Below, piece by piece: positions 36,184-45,314 of a stretch of 64,000 nucleotides of DNA. The DNA comes from Bacteroidota bacterium (GTDB lineage Bacteria; Bacteroidota; Bacteroidia; Chitinophagales; Chitinophagaceae): assembly GCA_018266555.1 (NCBI GenBank), contig JAFEAF010000017.1, positions 1 to 64,000 on the forward strand. The letters run 5' to 3'. The number at the start of each line of letters is the position of its first letter. Position 1 is the first letter of the stretch. Below the pieces are notes generated by a model that saw nothing but the letters and a program-made list of their open reading frames with translations, did not search any database and was not told the DNA's origin. Made by a program: the position numbers and the translations under genes.

Positions 36184-36268
36184 GAGGGCCTGTCAAAAGT
36201 CATTTTTTTAATCCCTATTCCCTTTTCTGTATCTGGACTTTGAGGGATATATTACTTTTGACAGCCTC
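36184..36268. repeat. Long nested inverted repeat between convergent genes (terminator or MITE-like)
   Basis: CTGTCAAAAGT (36190-36200) pairs with ACTTTTGACAG (36254-36264), extended by GAGG/CCTC after a 2-nt bulge. An inner ATCCCT/AGGGAT pair lies inside the loop. It occupies the gap between the M1 peptidase and ridA stop codons. It could act as a two-way terminator; the GAGGCTGTCAAAAGT end resembles transposon-end sequences, so a small non-autonomous element is also possible. Confidence 0.5.
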
Positions 36269-36270
36269 TT

Positions 36271-36651
36271 TTATTTTGCTGCTATCATACTGATCTCCAC
36301 ATTCACAAATTTGGGTAATGCCGAAACCTGCACTGTTTCCCTTGCCGGAAAATGATCATTAAAATATTTCCCGTAAATCTCATTGACTTCTGCAAAACGT
36401 TTCATGTCGGTAAGAAAGATGGTTGTTTTCACAACATTACTAAAGTTCATACCGGCAACCTGTAATATCGCTTTGAGATTATGCATGACCTGGTGTGTTT
36501 CTTCGGCAAGATCTTTATTCCTTAATTCGCCAGAAGCTGGGTCTATACAAACCTGGCCTGAAATGAATAAAAAATTTCCTGATTGTACCGCCTGATTGTA
36601 AGGGCCGATGGGTGCAGGAGCACTGGAGGTATTAATAATATTCTTTTCCAT
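36271..36651 (-). CDS. ridA: RidA family reactive intermediate/imine deaminase
   Basis: 126 residues from ATG 36651 (15 upstream in-frame residues are not conserved-looking). Family marks: APAPIGPYNQAVQSG, LFISGQV, TIFLTDMKRFAEVNEIY, FPARETVQVSALPK with the Arg that binds substrate carboxylate, and VEISMIAAK. It hydrolyses reactive enamines/imines made by PLP enzymes. It is divergent from the 3HCDH-domain gene. Confidence 0.95.
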   Translation of the reverse strand: MEKNIINTSSAPAPIGPYNQAVQSGNFLFISGQVCIDPASGELRNKDLAEETHQVMHNLKAILQVAGMNFSNVVKTTIFLTDMKRFAEVNEIYGKYFNDHFPARETVQVSALPKFVNVEISMIAAK

Positions 36652-36717
36652 TACATTGATTTTAAAAAACAGAAAGGCGAATTTAGGTTTATACACTTTC
36701 TTTGCAAAAAATAGTCT

Positions 36718-37350
36718 ATGCGGGTTGTGGTGCTTGCTGATATTGAATTAAAAGAAGAATTACTGGCCCAGGGGGTCAATAAACCGCTCGCCATAAGTTG
36801 GCTGCCCGGAATCGAAGAGTTAAAAACCCAGGTTGATGCTGATGCCCTTATAGACCTGCTATTCAAACCCGATTCTGAAAGAATTGAATTGTTAAGTAAG
36901 TTGCTACCCATGCCGGTTTTGATTAATTCTGTTGACACTACATTGAGTGAATTACCTCAAGGTTTTGTACGCTTCAATGGTTGGCCTACATTTTTAAAGC
37001 GACCAAAAGTAGAAGCTTCCTGCAACAATGGGTCATTAAAAAAAAGAACAGAAGAAATTTTTTCTTTGTTAAACAAAAAGGTGGATTGGGTAGCCGATGA
37101 AAGCGGCTTCATCACCGCCAGGGTAGTAGCCATGGTTATCAATGAAGCTTACTTTGCATGGGGCGAAGGCGTAAGCTCAAAAGATGAAATTGATGTAGCT
37201 ATGAAACTTGGTACCAATTATCCATATGGCCCATTTGAATGGGCTGAAAAAATCGGGGTAAAGAAAATTATAAAATTATTAAATAAACTTAGCAGTATTC
37301 ATAAACGTTTTGAACCGGCAGAACATTTACTAAAAGAATACAAGAAATAA
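36718..37350 (+). CDS. Short 3-hydroxyacyl-CoA dehydrogenase C-terminal domain protein
   Basis: 210 residues. The last 110 carry the 3HCDH C-terminal helical domain: GFITARVVAMVINEAYFAW, SKDEIDVAMKLGTNYPYGPFEW. The first about 95 residues have no GxGxxG NAD loop (MRVVVLADIELKEELLAQG), so the Rossmann half is much reduced compared with a typical enzyme of about 290 residues. It may have lost dehydrogenase activity or bind acyl-CoA only. Its stop abuts the tsaB start, so the two are co-transcribed. Confidence 0.8.
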   Translation: MRVVVLADIELKEELLAQGVNKPLAISWLPGIEELKTQVDADALIDLLFKPDSERIELLSKLLPMPVLINSVDTTLSELPQGFVRFNGWPTFLKRPKVEASCNNGSLKKRTEEIFSLLNKKVDWVADESGFITARVVAMVINEAYFAWGEGVSSKDEIDVAMKLGTNYPYGPFEWAEKIGVKKIIKLLNKLSSIHKRFEPAEHLLKEYKK

Positions 37351-38019
37351 ATGCCCCTGATTTTAAATATTGATACAGCTCTTGAAACAGCCTCTATTTG
37401 CCTTGCAAAAAATGGCATTGTGTTACATACTGCCGCTAACAAGGAGCAGAAAGATCATGCAAGCTGGTTGCAAACCGCCATTGCAGAACTGATACAAATA
37501 TCAGAATTTGAATTAAAAGATATCAATGCCATTGCCGTAACAATCGGGCCGGGTTCTTACACCGGTTTAAGAGTAGGCCTGTCCTCTGCAAAAGGTTTGT
37601 GTTATGCCTTAAATATTCCTTTGATTGCAGTAAGCACATTGGAACTGATGGCTTATGCTGCCCAAAACCTGGAGGCCGATTTATTATGCCCGATGATAGA
37701 TGCCCGGAGAATGGAAGTTTATACAGCTGTGTACACTAAATCTCTGAAAGAGGTAATTCGTCCACATGCAATGGTTTTAAATAAAGATTTCCTTTCCGGG
37801 CTTTTAAATTCTAATACAATTTTAATCTTTGGCAACGGCAGTAACAAATCATTAGCGTTCTTAAATCACGGCAATGCTATCTTTGCAGAGGTTTTTTTTG
37901 ATGCTTCCAATATGGCAACGATGACATTGGAATATTTTGTTTTAGGGCGGTTTGCAGATATTGCTTATTGCGAACCTGCATACCTGAAAGAATTTTTTCA
38001 TTTACCCGCAAGCCATTGA
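37351..38019 (+). CDS. tsaB: tRNA threonylcarbamoyladenosine biosynthesis protein TsaB
   Basis: 222 residues. Shows LILNIDTALETASICL, KDHASWL, and TIGPGSYTGLRVGLSSAKGL, the TsaB hallmark. It is the inactive-ASKHA partner that binds TsaD to form the t6A modification of ANN-decoding tRNAs. It starts at the base right after the preceding stop codon. Confidence 0.95.
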   Translation: MPLILNIDTALETASICLAKNGIVLHTAANKEQKDHASWLQTAIAELIQISEFELKDINAIAVTIGPGSYTGLRVGLSSAKGLCYALNIPLIAVSTLELMAYAAQNLEADLLCPMIDARRMEVYTAVYTKSLKEVIRPHAMVLNKDFLSGLLNSNTILIFGNGSNKSLAFLNHGNAIFAEVFFDASNMATMTLEYFVLGRFADIAYCEPAYLKEFFHLPASH

Positions 38020-38103
38020 AATAAACAAGCGTCTAATAGGCAGCTTTTCCCCTTATTCTACGACCAGGTGTAACCTCATTATTTATATTTAACGCTATAA
38101 GCT

Positions 38104-38442
38104 ATGAACAATTTATCATCAACACTTCCCGCCCCCTCCGAAAATGGAACATTGCTGAACCTGAATTTGCTGAATGCAAAAAAAGCGGCAATGATTCTTC
38201 GGGCTGTCAATCACACGTTACGTCAGCAAATATTGAAACTGATTGACGAAAATGGTAAAATGACCGTGACAGAAATTTACATACAGCTCCGGTTAGAACA
38301 ATCAGTAGCATCTCAACACCTTGCTATTTTGCGAAAAACAGGGTTTGTAAATACAGACCGGGAAGGAAAATTCATTTATTATTCAGTGAATCATCAGCGT
38401 TTGGTGGATCTGAACCATTTTATTATTGATTTATTAAAATAA
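38104..38442 (+). CDS. ArsR-family transcriptional regulator without cysteines
   Basis: 112 residues, a winged-helix ArsR/SmtB fold: AMILRAVNHTLRQQILKLI, recognition helix EQSVASQHLAILRKTGFV, wing DREGKFIYYSVN. There is not one Cys, so it has neither metal thiolates nor the Cys pair of the persulfide sensors BigR/SqrR. It lies 93 bp before a persulfide dioxygenase gene whose promoter carries a palindrome (38513-38532), so it is probably the repressor of that gene. A strong terminator separates the two. Confidence 0.85.
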   Translation: MNNLSSTLPAPSENGTLLNLNLLNAKKAAMILRAVNHTLRQQILKLIDENGKMTVTEIYIQLRLEQSVASQHLAILRKTGFVNTDREGKFIYYSVNHQRLVDLNHFIIDLLK

Positions 38443-38460
38443 TAATTTACGAAACTCATT

Positions 38461-38501
38461 CAGAAAACCGGCTTGCAAAACGAGCCGGTTTTCTGCTTTT
38501 T
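38461..38501 (+). terminator. Rho-independent terminator after the ArsR gene
   Basis: A perfect 13-bp stem: CAGAAAACCGGCT (38461-38473), 9-nt loop, AGCCGGTTTTCTG (38483-38495), followed by CTTTTT. It isolates the regulator transcript from the dioxygenase gene. Confidence 0.9.
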
Positions 38502-38507
38502 AAAAAG

Positions 38508-38532
38508 TAGCTTTGTAGTTATAATACTACAA
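38508..38532 (+). promoter_or_regulatory. Promoter -7 element with overlapping palindromic operator
   Basis: TAGCTTTG (38508-38515) matches TAnnTTTG exactly, although no TTG stands at the -33 position. TTGTAGT (38513-38519), TATAAT, ACTACAA (38526-38532) is a perfect 7-bp inverted repeat that starts in the -7 element and ends 3 nt before ATG 38536. It is placed as an ArsR-type operator would be. Confidence 0.65.
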
Positions 38533-38535
38533 CCC

Positions 38536-39945
38536 ATGTTTATAAAACAATTATACACCGGCTGCCTGAGTGAAGCGGCTTACTACATTGAAAGTAATAA
38601 TGAAGCCGCTATTATAGATCCTTTACGTGATATTGATCCATACCTGGAGCTTGCCAATAAAAGAAAAGCTAAAATCAAATATATTTTTGAAACTCACTTT
38701 CATGCGGATTTTGTCAGTGGTCATTTGGATCTGGGCAAATCCACCGGTGTGCCGGTCATTTATGGACCAAAAACAGAAACAAAATTGCCGGTGCATATTG
38801 CTAATGACGGTGAGAGATTTCAATTGGGTAAATTAATTATTGAAGTTTTACATACTCCTGGGCATACTTTGGAATCTTCTTGTTATTTACTAAAAGATCA
38901 AAATGGAAAAGACCATTGTATTTTTACGGGTGATACTTTGTTTGTAGGTGATGTGGGTCGTCCCGACCTGGCCCAGAAAGGAAATGAGATAACAATGAAC
39001 GACCTGGCCGGTATGTTGTATGACAGCATTCACAGCAAACTTTTTCACCTGGCAGATGATGTGATCGTTTATCCAGCCCATGGTCCAGGCAGTTCTTGCG
39101 GAAAAAACTTAGGACCAGATACGCACAGTACTATTGGAGATGAAAAAAAAACAAATTATGCTTTGAAAGCTACATCAAAAGAAGAATTTATAAGAGCAGT
39201 GACAGAGGGAATCACAGCACCGCCACAGTATTTTTCCATAAATGCAAAGATTAATAAGGAAGGATACGAAAGCTTTGATACTGTGTTAAAGCAAGGATTG
39301 AACCCTCTTTCAATTGATGAATTCACACAACTGTTTAAAGAAGGAGCAATCATCCTGGACAGCAGGCTGGGTGAAAAATTCACACAAGGTTTTATTCCTG
39401 GTGCTATCAATATTGGATTGGACGGCCGTTTCGCCGAATGGGCAGGAAGCCTTTTACCATTTAACCAAAATATCATTTTAATAACCGAGCCGGGAAATGA
39501 AAAAGAAAGTATTACCCGTCTGGCAAGAGTTGGTTTTCAAAAATTACCCGGCTATTTACAAGGAGGATTTGAAACATGGAAAAATGCAGGACAGGAAGTT
39601 GATATGATCATCGATGTAGAACCGGATGAATTGATCATGGATATTCCCTTTGATAAAAACCTGCTGGTGCTGGATGTACGCAAGCCGGCAGAATTTGCTG
39701 ATGGCCATCTTAAAAATGCAATTAATATTCCTCTTGAAACACTAACCGATCCGGGAAATTTGAGTAACATTGAAGAAACCCATAATGTTTATATTCATTG
39801 CCTCGGCGGATACAGAAGTGTGATTGCAGCTTCATTATTAAAACTTCAGGGAATACATAATCTAAGAAATGTATTAGGGGGATGGAGAAAAATCAAAGAG
39901 GAAACTAAAGCAGAAATTGTAAAAGAAACTCCGATGCTTAATTAA
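38536..39945 (+). CDS. Persulfide dioxygenase-like metallo-beta-lactamase fused to two rhodanese domains
   Basis: 469 residues from ATG 38536; the longer frame to 38473 runs through the promoter and terminator. Metallo-beta-lactamase domain 1-230: ETHFHADFVSGH, TPGHTLESS, FTGDTLFVGDVGRPDL, YPAHGPGSSCGK, matching ETHE1/Blh sulfur dioxygenases. The first rhodanese domain (about 255-350) lacks the catalytic Cys (LITEPGNEKE); the second (about 365-460) has it (YIHCLGGYRSV). It oxidises glutathione or low-molecular-weight persulfide to sulfite and passes sulfur. It protects against excess sulfane sulfur and is probably controlled by the adjacent ArsR protein. Confidence 0.9.
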   Translation: MFIKQLYTGCLSEAAYYIESNNEAAIIDPLRDIDPYLELANKRKAKIKYIFETHFHADFVSGHLDLGKSTGVPVIYGPKTETKLPVHIANDGERFQLGKLIIEVLHTPGHTLESSCYLLKDQNGKDHCIFTGDTLFVGDVGRPDLAQKGNEITMNDLAGMLYDSIHSKLFHLADDVIVYPAHGPGSSCGKNLGPDTHSTIGDEKKTNYALKATSKEEFIRAVTEGITAPPQYFSINAKINKEGYESFDTVLKQGLNPLSIDEFTQLFKEGAIILDSRLGEKFTQGFIPGAINIGLDGRFAEWAGSLLPFNQNIILITEPGNEKESITRLARVGFQKLPGYLQGGFETWKNAGQEVDMIIDVEPDELIMDIPFDKNLLVLDVRKPAEFADGHLKNAINIPLETLTDPGNLSNIEETHNVYIHCLGGYRSVIAASLLKLQGIHNLRNVLGGWRKIKEETKAEIVKETPMLN

Positions 39946-40018
39946 GAATCTCTGTTAAATTTGAAATTTTTAATTTTTACTTCTGCCATTAAAGCAGAAA
40001 AATCTTAGAAGTATATTA

Positions 40019-40897
40019 TTATTTGATTATTTCGCCGAATTCAGGTTTCCATTCATGTTTCCATCTGCGATGGCTCCAGAGCCACATATCGGGATATTGA
40101 CGAATGACATTTTCAAGATACTGAACAAATTTTTTTGTCAACTCAGTTTCCGGTAATGTAATGGGATTCTCTTCGCCTAAAGAAAAAACCACTTCATAAT
40201 GACCTCTTTTAAGTTTATGTATATATGTAAAAACAATAATTGTATTTTTTGATCGTGCCGCTTTTTCGGGCCCCTTTACAAAAGGAGCAGGCTTACCTAA
40301 AAAATCAAACCACCAGGCATTAGAAGGATCCCCCGGACTTTGATCTGCTGCTAATGCTAACACATATTGAAGATCACGATAAGGCAGAAATGCTTCACGC
40401 ATTTTGGTAGCCGGTATTAATTTTGTTCCATTTCGGGAACGCAGTTTATAAAACAACCGATCCATGACCTTGTTTGTTATAGGCATATAAACTGCCAGGA
40501 AAAGCGCTTTTAAATTTTTTGAAACTACATTATTAGCCCATTCCCAGTTGAAATTATGACCAAGCAAAAGTTGAACACTCCTGCCACTTTCATAAAAACG
40601 ATTTACCAAATCTGTATTTGCGTGTACCCTTTTTTGAATATAGGAATCGGGGACAGAGATCATTTTGATCGTCTCAATAAATGTGTCTGTAAAATTCCTG
40701 TAAAATTTTTTAGCTATTTTAATTCGTTCACTTTCTGATTTTTCCGGGAAAGCCTGTCGCAGATTATTCAACACCACCTGCTTTCGGTAGCCAATTATAT
40801 AATAAACTATAAAAAAAGCAAAATCTGAAAAGAGATATAAGACCTGCAATGGTAACAGTGAGAATACATATAATAATCCGTAAACGATATGATACAT
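40019..40897 (-). CDS. Lipid A biosynthesis acyltransferase family (LpxL/HtrB-like)
   Basis: 292 residues with an N-terminal membrane segment (YGLLYVFSLLPLQVLYLF). The HX4E catalytic motif is LLGHNFNWEW (His and Glu), with downstream LAADQSPGDPSNAWWFDFLG and FVKGPEKAA. It adds a secondary acyl chain to lipid A (or a related lipid) at the inner membrane. Only one such gene is in the window. The substrate is not certain. Confidence 0.88.
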   Translation of the reverse strand: MYHIVYGLLYVFSLLPLQVLYLFSDFAFFIVYYIIGYRKQVVLNNLRQAFPEKSESERIKIAKKFYRNFTDTFIETIKMISVPDSYIQKRVHANTDLVNRFYESGRSVQLLLGHNFNWEWANNVVSKNLKALFLAVYMPITNKVMDRLFYKLRSRNGTKLIPATKMREAFLPYRDLQYVLALAADQSPGDPSNAWWFDFLGKPAPFVKGPEKAARSKNTIIVFTYIHKLKRGHYEVVFSLGEENPITLPETELTKKFVQYLENVIRQYPDMWLWSHRRWKHEWKPEFGEIIK

Positions 40898-40918
40898 ATT
40901 ATGGCAAAGATAAGAAAG

Positions 40919-42520
40919 CTATAAGACGATGTTTTGCACCAACGTACTCTTCCCGGGGTAATCCGTATTGTAATGAAGGCCCCTGCTTTCCTTCCGGAAA
41001 GTTGCACCCTTTACAATAAGATAACCTACCGTGATTAAATTGCGCAGTTCCAGTAATTGTGGTGAAAGCGTTGCGCTTTCGTATAAATGTTCTGTTTCTT
41101 CCCAAAGTAAGTCAAGCCGGCGCATGGCTCTTTGCAAACGAACATCATTGCGAACGATTCCGACATAATCACTCATCAGTAATTGAAGTTCTTTCCGGCT
41201 TTGCGTGATCAGGATCATTTCTTTCGGTTCTGTAGTTCCTTCTGCTTTCCAATCGGGAATTGCCGAATTGAATGAAACTGATTTTATTTTTTCTATCACA
41301 TCTTCGTAACAACGATATGCAAATACCATGGCTTCCAGAAGTGAATTACTTGCTAAACGATTTGCACCATGCAAGCCGGTGCTGGCACATTCACCACAAG
41401 CATATAAATTTCTGATGGAACTTCTTCCCCATTCGTCTGTTTTGATACCACCGCAACTGTAATGAGCAGCTGGTGCTACCGGTATCATTTGTTTTGTAAT
41501 GTCAATGCCAATAGATAAACACTTTTCATAAATATTGGGGAAATGCTCAATAAATTTTTCTTTTTTAAAATGCCTGCAATCAAGCCATACGTGTTCGGTA
41601 CCGGTTTTTTTCATTTCACTATCAATCGCCCTAGCGACAATATCTCTGGGTGCCAGGTCTTGTCTCGGATCATATTTTTCCATAAAGGCTTCTTCATTTT
41701 TATTACGAAGAATTCCTCCATCTCCCCGCACAGCTTCCGTAATCAAAAAAGCTTGTCCATTCACTCCCTGCTCAAATAGCGCAGTAGGATGAAACTGGAT
41801 GAACTCCATATTTTCAATTCTTCCCTTGGCACGATAAACCATCGCTACTCCATCACCTGTTGCAATGGAAGGATTGGTGGTGGTACGATACACTTGCCCG
41901 TTTCCCCCAGTGGCAAGTAAAGTGATTTTTGAATGAATTTTTTCTACCCGATTTGTATGAAGATTTAAAACATACACACCGAAACATTCAATATCAGGAG
42001 TGGCTTTGGTAACCAAATAGCCTAAATGATGTTGCGTAATGATGTCAATGACAAAACAATGTTTGATGATCTCAATATTTTTCTGTTTGGAAACAGCTTC
42101 CAGTAATGCTCTTTCCATTTCCCGGCCGGTAACATCTTTATGATGCAAAATTCGAAATTCGGAATGCCCCCCTTCTCTTCCTAATTTATAATCCCCATCT
42201 GCTTCTTTGTCAAACCGGGCGCCCCAGTTTATAATATCCCGGATACGATCAGGGCCTTCTTTTACCACGATCTCTACCACCTCAGGATTACATAAACCGT
42301 CACCTGCAATTAAAGTGTCCTCAATATGTTTTTCAAAACTGTCATTCTCCAAATCATTAACCACGGCTACTCCACCCTGTGCATATTTTGTGTTCGTTTC
42401 ATCTGCAGTGGCTTTAGTCATCACTAAAATTTTCTTATCAGGAAAATGTTGGGCAACTTTTAATGCGTAGGTTAATCCACCAATGCCAGAACCAATCACT
42501 AAAAAATCTGTTTGTTGCAT
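40919..42520 (-). CDS. nadB: L-aspartate oxidase
   Basis: 533 residues from ATG 42520. FAD-binding QTDFLVIGSGIGGLTYAL, the TKYAQGGVAVV loop, HHKDVTGREMERALL, QFHPTALFEQG and HYSCGGIKTDEWGRSSI are all typical of NadB. It oxidises L-aspartate to iminoaspartate in de novo NAD synthesis. NadA and NadC are not in the window. It is 21 bp from the LpxL-like gene and 31 bp from the YhhN gene on the same strand. Confidence 0.95.
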   Translation of the reverse strand: MQQTDFLVIGSGIGGLTYALKVAQHFPDKKILVMTKATADETNTKYAQGGVAVVNDLENDSFEKHIEDTLIAGDGLCNPEVVEIVVKEGPDRIRDIINWGARFDKEADGDYKLGREGGHSEFRILHHKDVTGREMERALLEAVSKQKNIEIIKHCFVIDIITQHHLGYLVTKATPDIECFGVYVLNLHTNRVEKIHSKITLLATGGNGQVYRTTTNPSIATGDGVAMVYRAKGRIENMEFIQFHPTALFEQGVNGQAFLITEAVRGDGGILRNKNEEAFMEKYDPRQDLAPRDIVARAIDSEMKKTGTEHVWLDCRHFKKEKFIEHFPNIYEKCLSIGIDITKQMIPVAPAAHYSCGGIKTDEWGRSSIRNLYACGECASTGLHGANRLASNSLLEAMVFAYRCYEDVIEKIKSVSFNSAIPDWKAEGTTEPKEMILITQSRKELQLLMSDYVGIVRNDVRLQRAMRRLDLLWEETEHLYESATLSPQLLELRNLITVGYLIVKGATFRKESRGLHYNTDYPGKSTLVQNIVL

Positions 42521-42551
42521 ATTTAATATTTTCAAATCTTATTTTGAGATT

Positions 42552-43223
42552 TTAATTTTTACGAATATACTTTATTGCTCCTTCTGTGATCAGAAGCTGT
42601 GCGATACCATAAGTTAGCATAATAATAATTCCTGCCATTTCAAAAGGCTGGAAAAATTTATTAATGGCCAGTATGGAATCAGAAAGTACAAACAATAAAG
42701 CTCCGTTCATCATCATTCTTCCTGCTGTTTTATTTTTAATAAATAACATGTGCAAAGCCAGCAGGAACATAAAACTGATTACTATCCCGTAAATCTGCAC
42801 AGGTAATTTCATCTTTCCAAGATAAGGAGAAAGTAAAAAGATCAGGCCGGCGTAATAAATTACAACGATAAAAAACAGCAGTATAGAACTTTTTATATTT
42901 TCTCTGACCCGGACAGAGTGAAAAAACTTTATGTAGAAGATTTGAGACAGCAAAAAAGAGGACAACCCTAATAAAAAGAATATTTGATCTTTTTCCTGGA
43001 ACATCAGCAGTATATCGCCCACCCAGGAAAAAAATAAGGCAGTAATGATCCATTGCTTCAGTGAATCATTCCAAATTCGTGTTTGCAATAAAAAATACGC
43101 AATGAGCAGAATTACCAGAAGCGGTTTGCTGAAATATTTAAGGGCTTCATTATCCAAGTAAATCCCCGTCAGGTGAACAACGAGAAAAGAGACATACAAA
43201 GCAATCCAGTAATTTTTTTTCAT
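42552..43223 (-). CDS. YhhN family membrane protein (lysoplasmalogenase-like)
   Basis: 223 residues, about eight hydrophobic segments. FFSWVGDILLMFQ and GALLFVLSDSILAINKF are the two conserved Asp-containing motifs of the YhhN/TMEM86 family, whose studied members cleave the vinyl-ether bond of lysoplasmalogens. Whether this bacterium makes plasmalogens cannot be told here. It is 9 bp from ispG on the same strand, so in the ispG operon. Confidence 0.82.
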   Translation of the reverse strand: MKKNYWIALYVSFLVVHLTGIYLDNEALKYFSKPLLVILLIAYFLLQTRIWNDSLKQWIITALFFSWVGDILLMFQEKDQIFFLLGLSSFLLSQIFYIKFFHSVRVRENIKSSILLFFIVVIYYAGLIFLLSPYLGKMKLPVQIYGIVISFMFLLALHMLFIKNKTAGRMMMNGALLFVLSDSILAINKFFQPFEMAGIIIMLTYGIAQLLITEGAIKYIRKN

Positions 43224-43232
43224 TCGCTGAAT

Positions 43233-45263
43233 TTATACATCCACCCAGGCACCGCTTTCTTTCAATAGCACGATAAGTTCATCCACGGCCACTTCGCTAT
43301 TCACATTTCGTTTCACTATTTCTTTTCCTTTATACAATGTTATTTTGCCGGGGCCACTGCCAACATACCCAAAATCGGCATCTGCCATTTCCCCGGGGCC
43401 GTTCACAATACATCCCATGATGGCGATCTTAACGCCTTTCAAATGATGGGTTCTCGAACGAATTTTTGCCGTGGTCTCCTGCAGATCAAACAATGTTCTT
43501 CCGCAACTGGGGCATGAAATATATTCTGTTTTGGAAATCCTTGTTCTTGTTGCCTGCAAAATTCCGAATGCAGTGTTATTCATAAATTGTTCTACGGATT
43601 GATTACTTAAGTAATTTCTTCCGGATACACCCGGCTTTTGTTCTTTTCTGCTTGACATTTGTAAATTGTAACTTTCCCTTGTCATTCCCAAACAAATCCC
43701 GTCACCCATTCCTTCAAGGAACAAGGCACCGGTTTCGGCAGAATAATGAATGAGGTGCTCATCAGGTGTTTGCCAGTTACTATCGGTTATTAAAATAATG
43801 GGGCTTTTAATTTCATGATCTATTATCTCTGCAAACATCCTCCGCACACTTTGCATGGCGTTTTTATTCTTAGAACTAAAACAAAGGATGGCAGTATTAT
43901 CCTTTTTTATTTTAGAAAATAATTTTTTCAAATCCTGTATGTGGCACTCTTCAGGGTAACAATCCAGCATCACAAAATTTATACGGGAAGATTTTTCCAA
44001 AGAATCATCAAGATATTGATCCGTATCGAGTATCGGAAAATATTTCTCTTTATGGGTTGCAGCCTGCCATGCTTTATAGTAATTGATCACTTTTAATGTA
44101 CCGGGTATTTCAAAATCTAGAACCCCGTTACAAAAAATATAATCTGCTGCGGCATCGCTGATATTCCATTTATCCGTTTCTTCATTATAAGTATATCCAA
44201 TACTTTGCAAATGTTCAGGAGTTATTTTTTCTAACTTGCTCAAATCTGCAATCACAACCGGTACGTGTTGTCCGCCGATATTATCAACAGCAATTGTTTC
44301 CCTTCTCTTATATTCAAATGGCGAATACAGCAGTCTTTTAATTTGTGGAATGGTCTCTTGGTTCCCGGCTTTAGACTCCTGACTTGAATATCTTTTCACC
44401 AAATCCATGCAGACCGGAATTTCTTTTTCGGGATCTTCTGTCAGAGAAACACGAATCGTGTCTCCCAAACCATCTTCAAGTAAAGTACCAATACCCGTAG
44501 CACTCTTGATTCTCCCGTCTTCACCATCTCCTGCCTCTGTTACCCCAAGATGCAAAGGATAACATTCTCCGAATTCATCAAACATTGTTTTTACCAGCAA
44601 CCGGTATGCCTGCACCATGACCAATGGATTGCTCGCTTTCATGCTCAAAACAATTTCGTGATAGTTCTCATCTCTTGCGATTCGTAAAAACTCCATGGCA
44701 CTTTCCACCATGCCTATCGGCGTATCTCCATACCGGCTCATGATGCGATCACTGAGTGAACCATGATTGGTGCCAATTCGCATGGCGGTTCCGTATTCTT
44801 TGCAAATATTAATCAGGGGTGTGAATCGAAGGCGGATTCGTTCAATTTCTTCATAATATTCCGCATCAGAATAATCAATCACTTCAAATTTTTTCTTGTC
44901 CACATAGTTTCCGGGATTGATCCGGACTTTTTCTACAATTCTTGCTGCGATCTCTGCTGCTTTGGGAGTAAAATGAATATCAGCTACAATAGGTGTATGA
45001 TATCCCCGTTTTCTCAATTCATTTTTTATATTCAATAAATTTTCAGCTTCGTTTTTTGAAGGAGCAGTAATGCGGATCAGTTCGGAACCGGCTTCAATAC
45101 AACGAATGCTCTGCTCAACAGTTGCCATAGTATCCATGGTGTCCGTTGTAGTCATTGTTTGCACACGAATAGGATGATAATTTCCAAGCAACAGGTCACC
45201 GATTCGAACTTCTTTTGTTGGAAGCCGTTTATAACCGGTAAGTGATTCGCAATAATATTGCAT
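43233..45263 (-). CDS. ispG: 4-hydroxy-3-methylbut-2-enyl diphosphate synthase, long form
   Basis: 676 residues. N-terminal TIM barrel: VRIGDLLLGNYHPIRVQTMT and ADIHFTPKAA. A large insert of about 270 residues follows (the A* domain seen in plants and Bacteroidota), then the 4Fe-4S domain with CPSCGRTLFDLQ and IMGCIVNGPGEMADADFGY. It makes HMBPP in the methylerythritol phosphate pathway. The long form is the rule in this phylum. Confidence 0.95.
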   Translation of the reverse strand: MQYYCESLTGYKRLPTKEVRIGDLLLGNYHPIRVQTMTTTDTMDTMATVEQSIRCIEAGSELIRITAPSKNEAENLLNIKNELRKRGYHTPIVADIHFTPKAAEIAARIVEKVRINPGNYVDKKKFEVIDYSDAEYYEEIERIRLRFTPLINICKEYGTAMRIGTNHGSLSDRIMSRYGDTPIGMVESAMEFLRIARDENYHEIVLSMKASNPLVMVQAYRLLVKTMFDEFGECYPLHLGVTEAGDGEDGRIKSATGIGTLLEDGLGDTIRVSLTEDPEKEIPVCMDLVKRYSSQESKAGNQETIPQIKRLLYSPFEYKRRETIAVDNIGGQHVPVVIADLSKLEKITPEHLQSIGYTYNEETDKWNISDAAADYIFCNGVLDFEIPGTLKVINYYKAWQAATHKEKYFPILDTDQYLDDSLEKSSRINFVMLDCYPEECHIQDLKKLFSKIKKDNTAILCFSSKNKNAMQSVRRMFAEIIDHEIKSPIILITDSNWQTPDEHLIHYSAETGALFLEGMGDGICLGMTRESYNLQMSSRKEQKPGVSGRNYLSNQSVEQFMNNTAFGILQATRTRISKTEYISCPSCGRTLFDLQETTAKIRSRTHHLKGVKIAIMGCIVNGPGEMADADFGYVGSGPGKITLYKGKEIVKRNVNSEVAVDELIVLLKESGAWVDV

Positions 45264-45314
45264 CGCAACATTTAAAATGAGAGTACAAAATTAGCGAAGA
45301 AAGGACTTAGGTTT

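Noticed and set aside
43233..45263. IspG nearly twice the E. coli size
   Set aside because: The long form with an extra domain is standard in Bacteroidota and plants.
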